A stretch of DNA of 64,000 nt from Dryas octopetala (lineage: Eukaryota; Streptophyta; Magnoliopsida; Rosales; Rosaceae): the NCBI GenBank assembly GCA_963921425.1, contig OY992833.1, positions 19,323,738 to 19,387,737 on the forward strand, written 5' to 3'. Of the stretch, positions 22,441-34,445 are shown piece after piece; the first letter of the stretch is position 1, and every line of letters starts with the position of its first letter. The notes beneath the pieces were generated by a model that saw nothing but the letters and a program-made list of their open reading frames with translations, searched no databases and was not told the origin of the DNA. A program made the position numbers and the translations under genes.

Positions 22441-23047
22441 TTGCAAGTTGATTGGGGCGCCTATAATGAAATATAATATTTTTTGTGAAAACAATAAATA
22501 AATATCATTATTAATGAAAATAACAATAATGTTAGGATCCCAAATTTATATCCTCAATTTAGATTTTAAATAATGTATCATTACACATGTCAGTATTTTA
22601 TTTATTGTAAAATAAATTATTTTTAAAATGAATATGTATAAATTAATAAAATATTGACAAATTATTTAAAATTTAAATTTAAAATACAATTTTAAGATCT
22701 ACTCTAACACTGTTCACGTCTTATTCTTTTATTGATAAACGAATAATTATTTTTGGCTCAAATGATCGTTACTGAATCCAGCTAGAATCGTGTGGAGTTT
22801 GTATTCTTTTGATTTGGCAGCCTTTAAAAAGCTGAAGTTTTTTTTGGCCATGAAAAAAAGCTGAAGTTAATTAGTCAAGTACGGAAAAATATAAAATGAA
22901 ATCCGGGGTTGACACGTGTATACAATGGACTTTTTTGTATGATGTCACTATGATTTTTTTGTATGATGTCACTATGATAGGTAGTAGAACATTAGATTGA
23001 AGACTTTCTTGTATCATAAGTTCACGGGAAGAGAAATATTAGTTATT
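22441..23047. other. AT-rich intergenic stretch
   Basis: Nothing is coding. One small direct repeat is present: TTTTTTGTATGATGTCACTA occurs twice in tandem at about 22931-22976. Confidence 0.5.
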
Positions 23048-23212
23048 GGACTGAAACGACGCCAATAATCCATCCAGATGCGGAGGATCATCTTCTGAGC
23101 TCTATCTACGACCACCTCACTTCTAACAAGTGGCTGAGAGTTAGCAAGCAACCTTGGCCACGAGTGCTAAAGAATCTGCTGCCAGCTCTACTAATGATGC
23201 TATAGTTTACAA
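23048..23212 (+). pseudogene. Gene fragment A ([18 protein letters not shown])
   Basis: A frame reads [18 protein letters not shown], then LRVSKQPWPRV and a few more residues to TAG. The first ~115 bp recur almost exactly at 48483-48599. The shared part begins with GGACTGAAACGACGCC, a sequence often met in plant 5' leaders. This suggests the 5' end of a host gene copied to two places. I do not recognise the parent gene. Confidence 0.4.
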
Positions 23213-24171
23213 GTCTATTTTCATATTTATGAGAAAATAATGTATGCTTATATTTATCATAATTATTTTTAAAATAAATTATTAAAAAATTCATTTTAAA
23301 GCCTTTTATACGAAAAAAAAAACTCACATAAAAAATTATAATGATAAATAAGTCTATTTTAAACAAATAAAGTTCACATTTTGTACAAATAAGTCCACGT
23401 TATATTTTTTTTCCATGAATATTTTTTTTTAAACTAAGCAAATTGATATAGTAACAATGATTGCTATTGCCAAATAATAGTAATTAATAGAGTATTTTTG
23501 TAATTTAAATAATTACTATCCCAAAATAACAATAATTGTCACTGTCAAATAATAGCAATAAGTAAAGTATTTTTACAATTTAAATAATTATTACATTTCT
23601 CTTCTCCAAAGTTTTTCTTTTCTTTTCTCTCATTTCTCTCTCCTCTCTATGTGACTATATTTCTCTTCTTCCTCTAGTGTGACCTCTCTCCCTTAAACTT
23701 ACCTCCCTCCTCAATTTCTCTCTCTTCTCTCCTTGCATCCTCTCCCTACCTCACTTTCTCTCTTATCTCTCTATGCCTCCCATCTTTCTCTCAACCCCGA
23801 AACCCAATTCCCTAGCCCCGACCGCCGCCCTCCTTCTACCCTGCATGCTTTCTCTCACTGTCTCCCCCGATCGACTCGATCTAGAGGACTAGCTGGATAC
23901 TAGTTTTTTTGCAATCGGGCCGAGTTGATCTAATTATTCTAGATCTGGGTTAAAAAAAAAACCCCATATTTTTATAACTCTATTTATTAGTTATAGTCTT
24001 ATAGAGATATTTTGTAATATTGTAGAGACTTTTAGGGACTTTGTCATTAAGAAGTCTAATATATATATATATATATGTTTGACATAAAATCACTCTATAT
24101 GGAATTTAAAGTAAACTACAAAAGTAAACATTAAAACAACTAAAACGAATACCGGAAAAAAAAAAAAAAAA
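23213..24171. other. AT-rich then CT-rich non-coding stretch
   Basis: 23213-23600 is AT-rich with a repeated TTGCTATTGCCAAATAATAG-type phrase. 23600-23880 is a CT-rich leader-like tract ending in a GC-rich patch. This pattern often marks an LTR or gene leader, but no coding sequence follows. Confidence 0.4.
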
Positions 24172-24396
24172 CTATTTAAAACGTAGCCTACAATGTTTCA
24201 AAGAATTAAAATCATCTAGTATAGAATTTGAAGTGAAGTTCTCAGCAATTTCTCTTTCTATATAGACCGTCAGATTATCTTCAAGAAAGTCATCTTCAAT
24301 TTTGTTTCGAAGTCTTATTTTAATAATTTTCATAGCCGAAAATGCTCTTTCACTAGTTGTTGTAGAAACTGGAAAAGTTAAAATAAGACGAATCAA
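24172..24396 (-). pseudogene. hAT transposase C-terminal (dimerisation) fragment
   Basis: The minus-strand frame reads LILTFPVSTTTSERAFSAMK, then IIKIRLRNKIEDDFL. This is the conserved hATC dimerisation motif of plant hAT/ZMYM-like transposases (TxxSERAFSxMKxIKxxLR). The rest of the transposase is missing upstream, so it is a relic. A neighbouring hAT end was not found. Confidence 0.8.
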
Positions 24397-24603
24397 TCGA
24401 TCAATAAGATAATATGTATTTACTCTTTATGTCTCCACTAACCTTCAGCATAATTCCGCAGTGGATGTCAATGATTGTAAATCTGGATAATAGTTCTTGT
24501 ACTTGAAAATAGCAAACAAAAAAAAAAAAAGGGAGAAGATGAAATCATGAAACGAGAGGGACCTGTGCATAAAAAAGAAGAAAAAAGTAATAAAATAAGA
24601 ATG

Positions 24604-24771
24604 CTGCTATTTGCACACTCTTTTCTCTTACATAGCTCATACCCTCTCCTAAAATTTTAAATTTCTCTTTAACACACCCTTCCAACTACCCTAATACTCT
24701 TATTTTATATATTTCACAAAATTTCTCACCATAACACACCCCTTCACCCACCACACCCCATCAACTCAGAC

Positions 24772-24802
<31 letters not shown>

Positions 24803-24866
24803 CACAGCCCCACTCTTTCCCTCACCCAACCACCTCCCTCCCTCTCTTCTTCCCTCACCCGACCAC

Positions 24867-24920
<54 letters not shown>

Positions 24921-25665
24921 CTCTCTCCCAGCAACACCAACCTTCCTTTCTCTCTTTCTCTCTCCTCCCCTCCAAACACCTATAAAAAAAAGTTATAATT
25001 CGGCAGGTTCGGCGGACCAGTGCCGAACTGCAACTTTTTTTTTTTAATGGTGGATGTTCGGTGTTTTTATGCCATGGCTTCCTCGAACAAAGATACAGAA
25101 ATGGAAAGAGAGGTAGGAGAGAGATGGACAGAAGAGAGAGGGAAGAAGAGGCGCTGCAAGGAGGCGGTGACCCGAGAGGCTGATTGGTCGGACGGCACCA
25201 TGTAGAGGCTGGAGTTGGAGTCGGTGTGGGCTTGGTTCTGGTCTTCGAGGTGGAAGACAAGGTGATGTGGGCGGAAGTGCAGCATCGTGTGGGAGGACAG
25301 CGAACTCATGAAGGTTGGTTGCTGCACACATGCAGTTGCGAAAAGGTGGTCGTCGATCTTGAAGGCAGACAGAGAAAGAGAGAGAGGGTCACCGGTGGTT
25401 TTCCTCGCAGGGAGGTGGCCGGCGATGGCATGCTTGGCCAAGGTTGGCTGCGGCAATGTGAAGTCGTAAGAGTATAGAGAGAGTACATGGGTTCGGGAGA
25501 GAGAAAAAGAGTGATGTGAGAGAAGTTTGGGGTAAATATAAATTGTCCTTTAATGTCTTTTTAGATTGGGATAATTCTATAAATTCATTAATTAAGTGAG
25601 AAAGAATGAGCAAAAAGAAAAAAAAATGGTGTGCAAAAAGAAAAAAAATGGTGTGCAAATAACAG
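24604..25665. mobile_element. Candidate TIR element with CTGYTATTTGCACAC ends
   Basis: The left end CTGCTATTTGCACAC and the reverse complement of the right end CTGTTATTTGCACAC are near-perfect inverted repeats 1.06 kb apart. The interior contains CA and CT microsatellites and a GC-rich stretch (25020-25480) open on both strands. No target duplication is evident, so the class is undetermined, with MULE-like possible. The frames in the interior are not called as genes. Confidence 0.5.
24871..24914. repeat. (CT)n microsatellite
   Basis: About 22 CT units, preceded at 24789-24806 by a CA repeat. It explains the long Arg/Glu-alternating frames on the opposite strand. Confidence 0.95.
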
Positions 25666-25669
25666 TTCA

Positions 25670-26302
25670 ATCCAAGTCAGAAGACTGAGTCTCAGAGTCA
25701 GTTAAGAGTCCTTCTATACCGAGTAGGAAGGTCAGATCGATGAGATTGCTCAGTCGCAGTAGAGTTGTTTGGAGTTTTCTTGGTGGACAATAAAGAGCCA
25801 AATCAGCTCGTGAGGTCGGTGAACTAGGTGGGAAAGTGCAGGTCAGCGCTGTGGAGATAGAAAGGCTGAGGGATGGATCTTTCCACTGTCTTTGAACCGA
25901 GACTAGGCAATTGAGAAGACCATAGCATAGAAATGTAAAACCTTCATATGCATACTTAAAGACACTAACCTTGAGAAGCCATTGATGATATGCGACAATA
26001 GAAAAGATCTTCCTCTCTCTCTTCACGTCCTTATGCACTTCTAATATGGGATAGGTTTTGTGCTTGTATATTGTGTAAAAGAGGGGAGACCTAAGCCTTA
26101 TATTTATAGGTGAAAGCCTTAAGGTTTCTTACCCATAAAGAAAACCCAAAAACTTATCCTTATCATCTCCACAATCCAAAACCTAATATGATAGATATTC
26201 CTTATTAATTAGGACTTTATTTCACCTTAAGAAATCAGATAACCAAATAAAATTTCTCTTCTTGTATCCCAAATAGATGTAAGCTCAAATAAGTTCCTTA
26301 CA
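25670..26302 (-). mobile_element. 3' LTR remnant of a copia element
   Basis: On the minus strand a polypurine tract (CAAGTGGGAGAA, 26303-26314) is followed by TGTAAGGAACTTATTTG, the start of an LTR. Inside lies a TATA motif, CCTATAAATATAAGG (about 26095-26110). The LTR's 3' boundary and a second LTR are not identifiable. The upstream pol tail at 26810-26914 belongs to the same element. It is clearly degraded. Confidence 0.6.
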
Positions 26303-26809
26303 TTCTCCCACTTGAGCGCCACATCTATTCAAAACCCTTCTTTACAATCAAGGATTGATTTCCTTATGTGCACAACTTTTGGAAAGCTATTTGATAACAA
26401 TATCTATCTCAAACTTATTGTCGAATATCATCAACTCATAGGACTATAGACATGATTTCCAATGTAGTAAAAGGTACCATCCACCTATAATCATAACAAA
26501 ACAACAATATTCACATCAAGTACCAACAAGTTATGGTCAAAAGTTATATATATGACAAGTGAGGTTAATTGTGAAATATCACACTTGACATATAAATGGT
26601 CCTCTTTATGATCACTATATGATCTAACCTTAATCCTTAATGAAGAGCCCTTATGTTGACAAGATCGACATCTTTATTTATGTTGCCTAATAAACTAAAA
26701 TTTAACCCATTCATAAACTTAAAAGCAAACATAACACTCCTTAACTTTAAGACATATACATGAATCACCAACTTAAAATATTAGCAAATTAAAAGCTTAA
26801 TAGCTCCCA

Positions 26810-26950
26810 CTAAATTATGGCATCTTTAAAATTGGATAGTGCCCTCATGTTGGTGACATGCTTCTGAAAAACTGAATTAGAGACAACTTTATTCAATGAG
26901 TCAGATATCAAGTCTAGGGACCCTTTCACACATAATAAAATTCACTTCAC
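26810..26950 (-). pseudogene. Copia pol C-terminal remnant
   Basis: The minus-strand frame reads DLISDSLNKVVSNSVFQKHV, then TNMRALSNFKDAII and a stop at 26810-26812. This fits the tail that follows RNase H in copia polyproteins (Asp-x-Leu-Asn-Lys, then F-x-KHV). It lies upstream of a polypurine tract and LTR on the same strand, as expected. No more of pol survives in clean frame. Confidence 0.6.
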
Positions 26951-27898
26951 ACATCACTTTAAGAACCCTTGAAGAATGGTGTTTTGATGACTAAACAAAC
27001 AATATGCAATAACATAAGCCTTAACGAACTTGTTCTAACAAAAATACGTATTTATAACATTAATGCATCTGAGAAATCTCTTTCATAGATACTATATTCT
27101 AAAATTCCTTATAGGTACAAGAAAAACAATGTACCAAAAACCAAATAAGCTAGAATCCTATCTCAATGGAAGCATAAAGGTCATGACTGAATATAAATAT
27201 AAGCATACCAAAACAATATGCGAGAAAAATATTAATTGTTCTTTTCAGCTTTTTTTTTTTTTTTAAATTCTGTATGCAGTATTAATTTCACCTTTGGGCA
27301 GAGAATAAAATGCAATAATAAAACCTTATCACAAAGCCAACATATAAAATACAAAATTCATGAAAATTTCTACACCTGTGGGCAAGAAGAAATATTCAAA
27401 AATTTTGTGTATATATACATTACAATGTGTCATTTTTGAATTGAACCAAATACAATATTTAACCTCCTTTGGAATGATCTTTATTTGTTTTAATCCAAAA
27501 ATGCAATCTTGATCAAAATAAATCCTTGAACTAAGAAAATTTATAAATGAATGGACCACTTTGGTGATATATACATTCTTCTTTAGATTTTTCTTAGAGC
27601 ATGATCAAAAACTGAAGAAGCTTTAATAGGTAATCGACATATATAATATAATACTAGAGTTATATAACATAATACTTGATACAGATAATGAAAATTTTAG
27701 CAAAATTATTTAATCAATCTGTATGATTAAAACTGCATCAACACATATTTATAGCTAGCCAAGACCTCAAAGTATATAGAAAGGCTAACAATATGCAATC
27801 AAAAATCTGTAGCAAAGAAAAGCATATTGCAAGTTCAACGTACTTCATATTCAAACCACTATATTCATAAGTTTCAGATGCATCAATTATGAATTCTA
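26951..27898. other. AT-rich stretch, probably decayed retroelement
   Basis: No gene is visible. The stretch probably continues the eroded copia element whose tail is at 25670-26950, but no conserved pol motif can be read in it. Confidence 0.35.
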
Positions 27899-28077
27899 TG
27901 ACACTACAAGAAATGTGAGCAAAGCACACTCCTCATTGGTGGCACAAAATGGAGTGTCAATTGGGAACTTCAGTCCTTATTACCCAATTGACACCCATTT
28001 TTGTTAAAATCGAGACACTTCAGTCCCTATTGCCTAATTGCCACCCCATTCTATGCCACCAATGAGGGTGTGCTTTA

Positions 28078-28534
28078 TGTAAGACTTATTGCTGTCTTAA
28101 ACCATAAAGTGTTGGTCTTCTAATCACATTAGGAATAAAGGGCTGCAGTGTTTGATTAGGAACTTAAACCAGCTAGAGTTTTGGTCTTGGTATGCCATTA
28201 ATTTTCGGCTGCAATACCAAATCTCATAAGGATTCCATATTCTTGTGGACTTAGGATTGATTAACTATTAGCATTGCATAAGGACACACAAGTTTTCCTT
28301 TGATGGGGATGACTCTTGCTGTGATGCATATAAATAGAGGTCCCTCTCCAAACGATCAAGTATTCTCAAAAGTGATATTCACCCCATCTAGAATAAGAGA
28401 TAAAGGGATCGGATTGGAGAGAAGAGCTCTGTTTCTTTGTTCTGCAGAATTCGAATTTTCCTTGCTGCTGCACTACTTGTTTTCATGGCTGATCAAGGTA
28501 TGTGTTTTAGAGCATACAACTATAAAGTATTACA
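28078..28534 (+). repeat. 5' LTR of copia element
   Basis: 457 bp, with TG...CA ends. A TATA-like CATATAAATA at 28327-28336 is the presumed promoter. It differs from the 3' LTR only in AATTCGAA versus AATTTGAA and CTTGCTGC versus CTTGTTGC. Confidence 0.96.
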
Positions 28535-28536
28535 TG

Positions 28537-28549
28537 TGGTATCAGAGCC
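28537..28549 (+). other. Primer-binding site (initiator Met-tRNA)
   Basis: TGGTATCAGAGCC lies 2 bases after the 5' LTR and is the standard plant copia primer-binding site complementary to the 3' end of initiator Met-tRNA. Confidence 0.95.
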
Positions 28550-29348
28550 TAAGTTGCATGTTCTAAAATCTGATTGCTAACCTTTAAAATCAAGGTAACC
28601 ATGTCTGCTTGCAAAAATCGATTTGTATGCTGCCTGTTTTTTTTTTTACAAGAAACTTTGATTAATCGATTATATAGATATACTAATCAGCATATATATA
28701 TATATATTACTTGATTGCTTGCATATGTTTAAATTCAAGTGCTTAATTATATATATATATAATGTCAAGTCTGCATGTACTTTTATGTTGCAAGCTATAC
28801 TGCAAATTGTGTACTGTTTTAATCGAGACAAGCATATTTGTCATTGAACTTATTCAATTGATGTATCATAGATATTCTGCTAAACTAAGAATGATGAGAT
28901 TGCATGATTACTTAAATGTATATATATATATATATAAAATATTGATTAACAAGTGTGATCTTGGTATCAAGAATCAACCAGATCACACTTGACAGCCTAT
29001 AGATCGAATCTGTAGAATTTTTGAATCAATCAAGTGAGCCACAGCAACTTGGTCCATTCAAATATTTTGCAATCAAAGTTATTGATCTAAAAAATATTGC
29101 ATCATAACTGAAATCAAATTGATTAACTTTCTGTCCACAGATGAGAGTAACTCAATTTGAAATCACTTATGATGGAAAGGCATGTGATATAAACTACATG
29201 AGTTAATAAAGAAATTCCTTCAGTCCACAGACGTGGGAATCTTTTTATTCAAGAAACTCATGCATTTTCATATTATAGTGCTTCATATACATGTTTAATT
29301 CTCAACCCACATGTGTGAATTAATAATGTAGTAAACTTTAAAGTTTTC

Positions 29349-30065
29349 ATGGGGATTGTGTTAATTTGTGAATCTTGCTTTAATGCTACAGTCAACACTT
29401 CAATGAATTATAACACTATTGAAACACTGACTGGATCCAACTACAAGAAGTGGAAACAAGACCTTGAGATATCTTTGGGATTGCTGGATTTTGATATAGC
29501 ACTTAGGGAAAATGCACCAGAAATTCCTGCTGCTGATGCAGCAGCAGATGTTAAGGCACACTATGTTAAGTGGGAGAAGGCCAATAGGATGGCCATTCTC
29601 ATTATGCAGAGATCCATGTCACCAGCTGTGAGGGGTGGCATTCCACCTTCTGACAATGCTAGAACATTCCTTGAGTCTGTTGGACTGAAATTCAAGGAAT
29701 CTGAAAAGGCTGAAAAAGGCATTTTGCTGAACCAATTGACTAATATCAGGTATAATCGAGAAGGGGGAGTAAGGCTGCACATTCTGAATATGATTGACAT
29801 TGGTACCAAGCTGAGAGAACTCAATGTCACAGTTGATGATAGTATGATGGTTCACCTTGCATTGAACTCTCTGCCAAGTGAATTCGAGCAGCTGAAAAGT
29901 AACTATATCTCTCAAAGGGAAACTTGGACTCTGGATGATCTGATAGGCATTTGTGCACAAGATGAACAAAGACAGAAAAGAGAGAAAGATAAGAACCATG
30001 TTAACCTGATTCAAGCTAACCCGAGAGAGAATGCTCAAATTGCTGCTAGGGCCAACAATGCTTAA
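29349..30065 (+). CDS. Copia Gag, ending at a premature stop
   Basis: Encodes the capsid-type Gag of the retrotransposon. The region with LTGSNYKKWKQDLEISLGLL matches the DUF4219/UBN2 Gag family. The frame may start at 29349 or at the inner ATG 29403 (MNYNTIETL). It stops at TAA 30063-30065, just before the zinc knuckle ([14 protein letters not shown], near 30129), which is in the same frame in the next segment. In related elements gag runs straight on through the knuckle, so the stop is probably a mutation. Readthrough is possible but not shown. Confidence 0.9.
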   Translation: MGIVLICESCFNATVNTSMNYNTIETLTGSNYKKWKQDLEISLGLLDFDIALRENAPEIPAADAAADVKAHYVKWEKANRMAILIMQRSMSPAVRGGIPPSDNARTFLESVGLKFKESEKAEKGILLNQLTNIRYNREGGVRLHILNMIDIGTKLRELNVTVDDSMMVHLALNSLPSEFEQLKSNYISQRETWTLDDLIGICAQDEQRQKREKDKNHVNLIQANPRENAQIAARANNA

Positions 30066-32672
30066 CCTGCTGCCAGGGCCAATTTTGCAGGGAATAGAAA
30101 CAATCCTAAGCTGGGGCAGAATAAATGTTTCTTTTGTAAGAAACCAGGGCATATGAAGAAGGATTGTAGGAGGTACAAACGTTGGCTAGAAAAGAGAAAG
30201 ACTAAAGGTAATTTTGATCATGTTTCAGTATGTTTTGAATCTAATACTATAGAGGTTCCTTCTGATTCTTGGTGGCTTGATAGTGGTGCAACAATTCATG
30301 TTACTAATTCTTTGCAGGGGTTCATAACCAAGAGACCACCAAACAAGGATGAGGTGAAGGTGTTCGTAGGCAATGGAGAGAAGATCCAGGTGGACTTCAT
30401 TGGATTAGTTAGGATTAAATTAGAGTCAGGATTCATTTTGGAATTAGTTGATGCAGTATATGTACCTTCCATTAGAAGGAATTTAATTTCAATTAGTAGG
30501 CTTGTTAAATCAAACTTCAACTTTGAGTTTGATCAATTTGGTTTCAGCATTTTCAATAACAAAGTTCTAGTTGGCAATGGAATTTTAGTTGACAATCTTT
30601 TTCGTTTGAATTGCAAGCATTCTGGTTCAACCATTAACACAATCAGCAGCAACCTATATTCAAATAAACTAAACCCGTGCAAACTTTGGCATAAAAGACT
30701 TGGACATATATCAAAGGAAAGAATGAACACCTTATGCAAAGAATTAGTGTTGCCACCACTTGATTTCAATGACTTGGAAGATGTGTGCATCGAATGTGTA
30801 AAAGGAAAATTCACAAATGCCAGAAAGAAAGGTGCGGTTAGAAGCCAAAATCTGCTAGAACTAATACACACAGACATTTGTGGACCTTTCCCTAACCAGA
30901 CACATGATGGTTTTAAATACTTCATTACCTTTACAGATGATTTCTCCAGATTTGGTTATGTGTACCTAATAACTGAAAAGTCTAGTGCACTGGACATGTT
31001 TAAAATCTTCAAAGCTGAAGTTGAAAATCAGTTAAATCTCAAGATCAAAGTGGTAAGGTCTGATAGGGGTGGGGAGTTTTATGGAAAATTCGATGAGGCT
31101 GGTAGAAATCCAGGTCCTTTTGCAAGGTTTCTACAACAAGAAGGCATTGTTGCTCAATATACAAATCCAGGAACCCCACAACAAAATGGAGTTGCAGAGA
31201 GGCGCAATAGAACCTTGAAAGACATGATTAGGAGTATGATGTGTTGCTCTGACCTTCCCATTTTTCTTTGGGGAGAAGCTCTTAAGGCAGCAAACTACAT
31301 TTTGAATAGAGTACCCACCAAAAGTGTGAATAAGATACCTTTTGAACTGTGGAACAATAGGAAACCTAGTCTAAATCATCTTAGAGTGTGGGGCTGCAAG
31401 GCTGAAGCCAAGTTATATAATCCTATGGAAAAGAAACTAGACCCAAAAACTACAAGCTGCTTTTTTGTTGGATATCCAGAAAGAACAAAGGGGTATAGAT
31501 TCTATTGTCCAAATAACATAACCAGATTTGTTGAAACACGAAGAGCTGTTTTTATAGAAGATGATACAGTTGAAACAAAAGAGGAGGGTTTTGTTTTTGA
31601 TGAGCTACTAGATAGCAGTGAGAATCCACCAGTCCTAGTTTTACCTCATAGAAACTTGAGCAATGAGAAACCTTTAGAAGCTGAGAATAATCTTCAACCA
31701 CCTGAGCAAATTATTGAGCAACCACCAGCAAATCAAGCAAATCTGCCAGCTCAGAATGACAACATAGAATTAAGAAGATCACAAAGAGAGAGGAAATCAG
31801 CCTTGTCTGATGATTATCTGGTATACTTGCAGGAATCCGAGCATGACATTAACAATATAGATGATCCAACCACCTTTAGGCAGGCTTTGCTTAGTGAACA
31901 AAATGATAAGTGGCTAGTAGCTATGAAATCTGAATTAGAATCAATGAAGAAGAATGGTGTCTGGAAATTAATGGAAAAACCTCAAGGGTGTAAACCTATA
32001 GGTTGCAAGTGGGTTTTTAAAACCAAAAGGGATTCAAAAGGGAAAATTAACAGATATAAGGCAAGGTTGGTTGCCAAAGGCTTCACACAGCAAGAAGGGA
32101 TTGATTATAATGATACATTTTCTCCTGTTTCCACAAAAGACTCATTTCGAGTCATAATGGCACTCGTAGCACATTTTGACTTGTCACTTCATCAAATGAA
32201 TGTAAAAACTGCATTCTTGAATGGAAACCTTGATGAAGATATATACATGCAGCAGCCAGAGGGTTTCATTCAAGAAGGGGAGAATCATTTGGTTTGCAAG
32301 CTAGATAAATATATTTATGGTTTGAAACAAGCATCTAGGCAATGGTATCTGAAATTTGATGAAGTGGTGAGATCACATGGTTTTATAGAAAATCCAGCAG
32401 ATGAGTGTATATACCTTAAGGTGTGTGGGAGAAATTTCATTATTTTGATTCTATATGTTGATGATATCCTCTTAGCTAGCAGCAACTTGACCTTTTTGCA
32501 CGATACCAAGATGTTTCTGTCAAAGCATTTTGAAATGACAGATTTGGGTGAAGCCTCTTATGTGTTAGGCATTGAAATCAGCAGAGATAGAGAAAGAGGG
32601 TTACTCGGACTATCACAAAAGGGCTATATTGAAAAGGTGCTTAAAAGGTTCAACATGGAGACTTGTGCATGA
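30066..32672 (+). CDS. Copia Pol, protease, integrase and reverse transcriptase
   Basis: Same frame as Gag. In order: CCHC zinc knuckle (about 30129), aspartic protease ([14 protein letters not shown]), GAG-pre-integrase ([12 protein letters not shown]), the HHCC site ending CIECVKGKF, integrase core (HTDICGPFP, then [10 protein letters not shown], with [13 protein letters not shown]), and reverse transcriptase ([14 protein letters not shown] and the catalytic YVDD in [11 protein letters not shown]). The frame is uninterrupted apart from TAA at its start and TGA at 32670-32672. Products would act in the virus-like particle and at integration. The TGA is a possible CpG-type mutation of an Arg codon, or of Gly. 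Confidence 0.93.
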   Translation, partial: PAARANFAGNRNNPKLGQNKCFFCKKPGHMKKDCRRYKRWLEKRKTKGNFDHVSVCFESNTIEVPSDSWWLDSGATIHVTNSLQGFITKRPPNKDEVKVFVGNGEKIQVDFIGLVRIKLESGFILELVDAVYVPSIRRNLISISRLVKSNFNFEFDQFGFSIFNNKVLVGNGILVDNLFRLNCKHSGSTINTISSNLYSNKLNPCKLWHKRLGHISKERMNTLCKELVLPPLDFNDLEDVCIECVKGKFTNARKKGAVRSQNLLELIHTDICGPFPNQTHDGFKYFITFTDDFSRFGYVYLITEKSSALDMFKIFKAEVENQLNLKIKVVRSDRGGEFYGKFDEAGRNPGPFARFLQQEGIVAQYTNPGTPQQNGVAERRNRTLKDMIRSMMCCSDLPIFLWGEALKAANYILNRVPTKSVNKIPFELWNNRKPSLNHLRVWGCKAEAKLYNPMEKKLDPKTTSCFFVGYPERTKGYRFYCPNNITRFVETRRAVFIEDDTVETKEEGFVFDELLDSSENPPVLVLPHRNLSNEKPLEAENNLQPPEQIIEQPPANQANLPAQNDNIELRRSQRERKSALSDDYLVYLQESEHDINNIDDPTTFRQALLSEQNDKWLVAMKSELESMKKNGVWKLMEKPQGCKPIGCKWVFKTKRDSKGKINRYKARLVAKGFTQQEGIDYNDTFSPVSTKDSFRVIMALVAHFDLSLHQMNVKTAFLNGNLDEDIYMQQPEGFIQEGENHLVCKLDKYIYGLKQASRQWYLKFDEVVRSHGFIENPADECIYLKVCGRNFIILILYVDDILLASSNLTFLHDTKMFLSKHFEMTDLGEASYVLGIEISRDRERGLLGLSQKGYIEKVLKRFNMETCA

Positions 32673-33449
32673 GGTGAAGTTCCCATTACAAAAGGAGATA
32701 AGTTAAGCAAGAAACAGGCACCTCAAACAGCTCAAGAGAGAATGAAAATGAATGACAAGCCTTATGCCTCACTGGTTGGGAGCATTATGTATGCTCAAGT
32801 CTGCACAAGACCTGATATTGCCTTTCCTGTTAGTGTTTTGGGCAGATTTCAGTCCAATCCAGGCCAAGCACATTGGGTGGCTGGCAAGAAAGTCATGAGA
32901 TACTTACAGAGAACAAAGGATTACAAACTGGTATACAAAAGAAGTGAAAGTTTAGAATTGATAGGATTTGCAGATGCTGATTTTGCAGGATGTGTGGATT
33001 CACTAAAATCGACCTCAAGTTTCGTTTTCATGTTTGGAGGAGGTGCAGTGTCTTGGAAGAGTGTCAAACAACATTTAGTGGCTTCATCAACAATGCAAGC
33101 AGAGTTTATTGCATGCTATGAAGCCACCGTGCATGCAGTGTGGTTGAAAAGTTTCATTGCAAGCTTAAAAGTGGTTGATTCGATTGAAAAGCCTATACAG
33201 TTGTGGAATGACAATAGTGCTGCAGTCTTCTTTACTAATAACAACAAAAGATCTTCAGGGACTAAGCATTTGGACCTTAAATATCTGCTAGTTAGAGAAA
33301 AGGTTAAACAAGGGTATACCAAACTCGAACACATTGATACAAGTTCAATGATTGCTGATCCACTTAACAAAGGGCTTCCTAATGCAGTTTTTCACAAGCA
33401 TGTAAAGAGCATGGGGTTGCTGAGTGGTTTTGATGATGTGTTAGATTAG
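32673..33449 (+). CDS. Copia Pol C-terminal part, RNase H
   Basis: Continues the Pol frame after the TGA at 32670. Contains the end of the reverse transcriptase connection (YASLVGSIMYAQVCTRPDIA) and RNase H (GFADADFAGCVDSLKSTSS, SSTMQAEFIACYEA, WNDNSAAVFF) and ends LSGFDDVLD. No further frame errors are visible. As annotated, it lacks its own start and would be made only by readthrough of the TGA. Confidence 0.9.
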   Translation, partial: GEVPITKGDKLSKKQAPQTAQERMKMNDKPYASLVGSIMYAQVCTRPDIAFPVSVLGRFQSNPGQAHWVAGKKVMRYLQRTKDYKLVYKRSESLELIGFADADFAGCVDSLKSTSSFVFMFGGGAVSWKSVKQHLVASSTMQAEFIACYEATVHAVWLKSFIASLKVVDSIEKPIQLWNDNSAAVFFTNNNKRSSGTKHLDLKYLLVREKVKQGYTKLEHIDTSSMIADPLNKGLPNAVFHKHVKSMGLLSGFDDVLD

Positions 33450-33977
33450 TGGGAGTTATGTCTCATATATCTTGTTTATTTTTGTTGTTTTTTAAGTTTT
33501 ACTGACAGAGTGGTTGATTATTGTTTAGTAACATGTTTCATTGAATTTTGGTGTTATGTTTCTAAACTATAATTTTTACAAATATGATTTCATATTTTGT
33601 TTTGATATGATTGGCAAATGAATAAAGTAAGGTATGTCTGTGCAGCATAGCTAGCAAAATAAGGTAGCTGCAGCACATATGGATTCATGAAAGAGCCAAT
33701 TTTCATTTTCTAACTAAAGGAGATCTTAGTAATCTCTCAAGAGGACTTATGAATGTTTGTTTTGATTCTATGATCCTGGTCTTGACGGATGCCACATGTG
33801 TTTTTGAAGATTGATATGTGTGATTATAAAGACCTTGAATGATAATGCTCAATGTGCCTTGATGGTTCCATATCTAATCTTCAATCATGACAGTGGCTTG
33901 ACAGAGGAATATAGTTGGGTTAAGTTTCAACATGGCCATTACAGTAATCAACACTAAGCCTCAGTGATTATTTGACC

Positions 33978-33988
33978 AAGTGGGAGAA
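33978..33988 (+). other. Polypurine tract
   Basis: AAGTGGGAGAA lies directly before the 3' LTR and is the plus-strand primer site of the copia element. Confidence 0.92.
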
Positions 33989-34445
33989 TGTAAGACTTAT
34001 TGCTGTCTTAAACCATAAAGTGTTGGTCTTCTAATCACATTAGGAATAAAGGGCTGCAGTGTTTGATTAGGAACTTAAACCAGCTAGAGTTTTGGTCTTG
34101 GTATGCCATTAATTTTCGGCTGCAATACCAAATCTCATAAGGATTCCATATTCTTGTGGACTTAGGATTGATTAACTATTAGCATTGCATAAGGACACAC
34201 AAGTTTTCCTTTGATGGGGATGACTCTTGCTGTGATGCATATAAATAGAGGTCCCTCTCCAAACGATCAAGTATTCTCAAAAGTGATATTCACCCCATCT
34301 AGAATAAGAGATAAAGGGATCGGATTGGAGAGAAGAGCTCTGTTTCTTTGTTCTGCAGAATTTGAATTTTCCTTGTTGCTGCACTACTTGTTTTCATGGC
34401 TGATCAAGGTATGTGTTTTAGAGCATACAACTATAAAGTATTACA
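33989..34445 (+). repeat. 3' LTR of copia element
   Basis: 457 bp, matching the 5' LTR at all but two positions. Flanked on the right by the CTTTA target duplication. Confidence 0.96.

Larger units (their letters stand above)
28078..34445 (+). mobile_element. Young, nearly complete Ty1/copia retrotransposon, 6.4 kb
   Basis: Two 457-bp LTRs (28078-28534 and 33989-34445) differ at only two positions by eye. They begin TGTAAGACTT and end TATTACA. A perfect 5-bp target duplication CTTTA flanks the element (28073-28077, 34446-34450). A Met-tRNA primer-binding site and a polypurine tract are in place. The single gag-pol frame (29349-33449) has two in-frame stops. The near-identity of the LTRs points to recent insertion. 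Confidence 0.97.

Noticed and set aside
24761..25260. Arg/Glu-alternating frame of 164 residues
   Set aside because: It runs through a CT microsatellite and CT-rich sequence. No known domain.
28300..28566. Open frame in the copia LTR (also at 34211)
   Set aside because: It lies within an LTR promoter/leader and is duplicated only because the LTR is duplicated.
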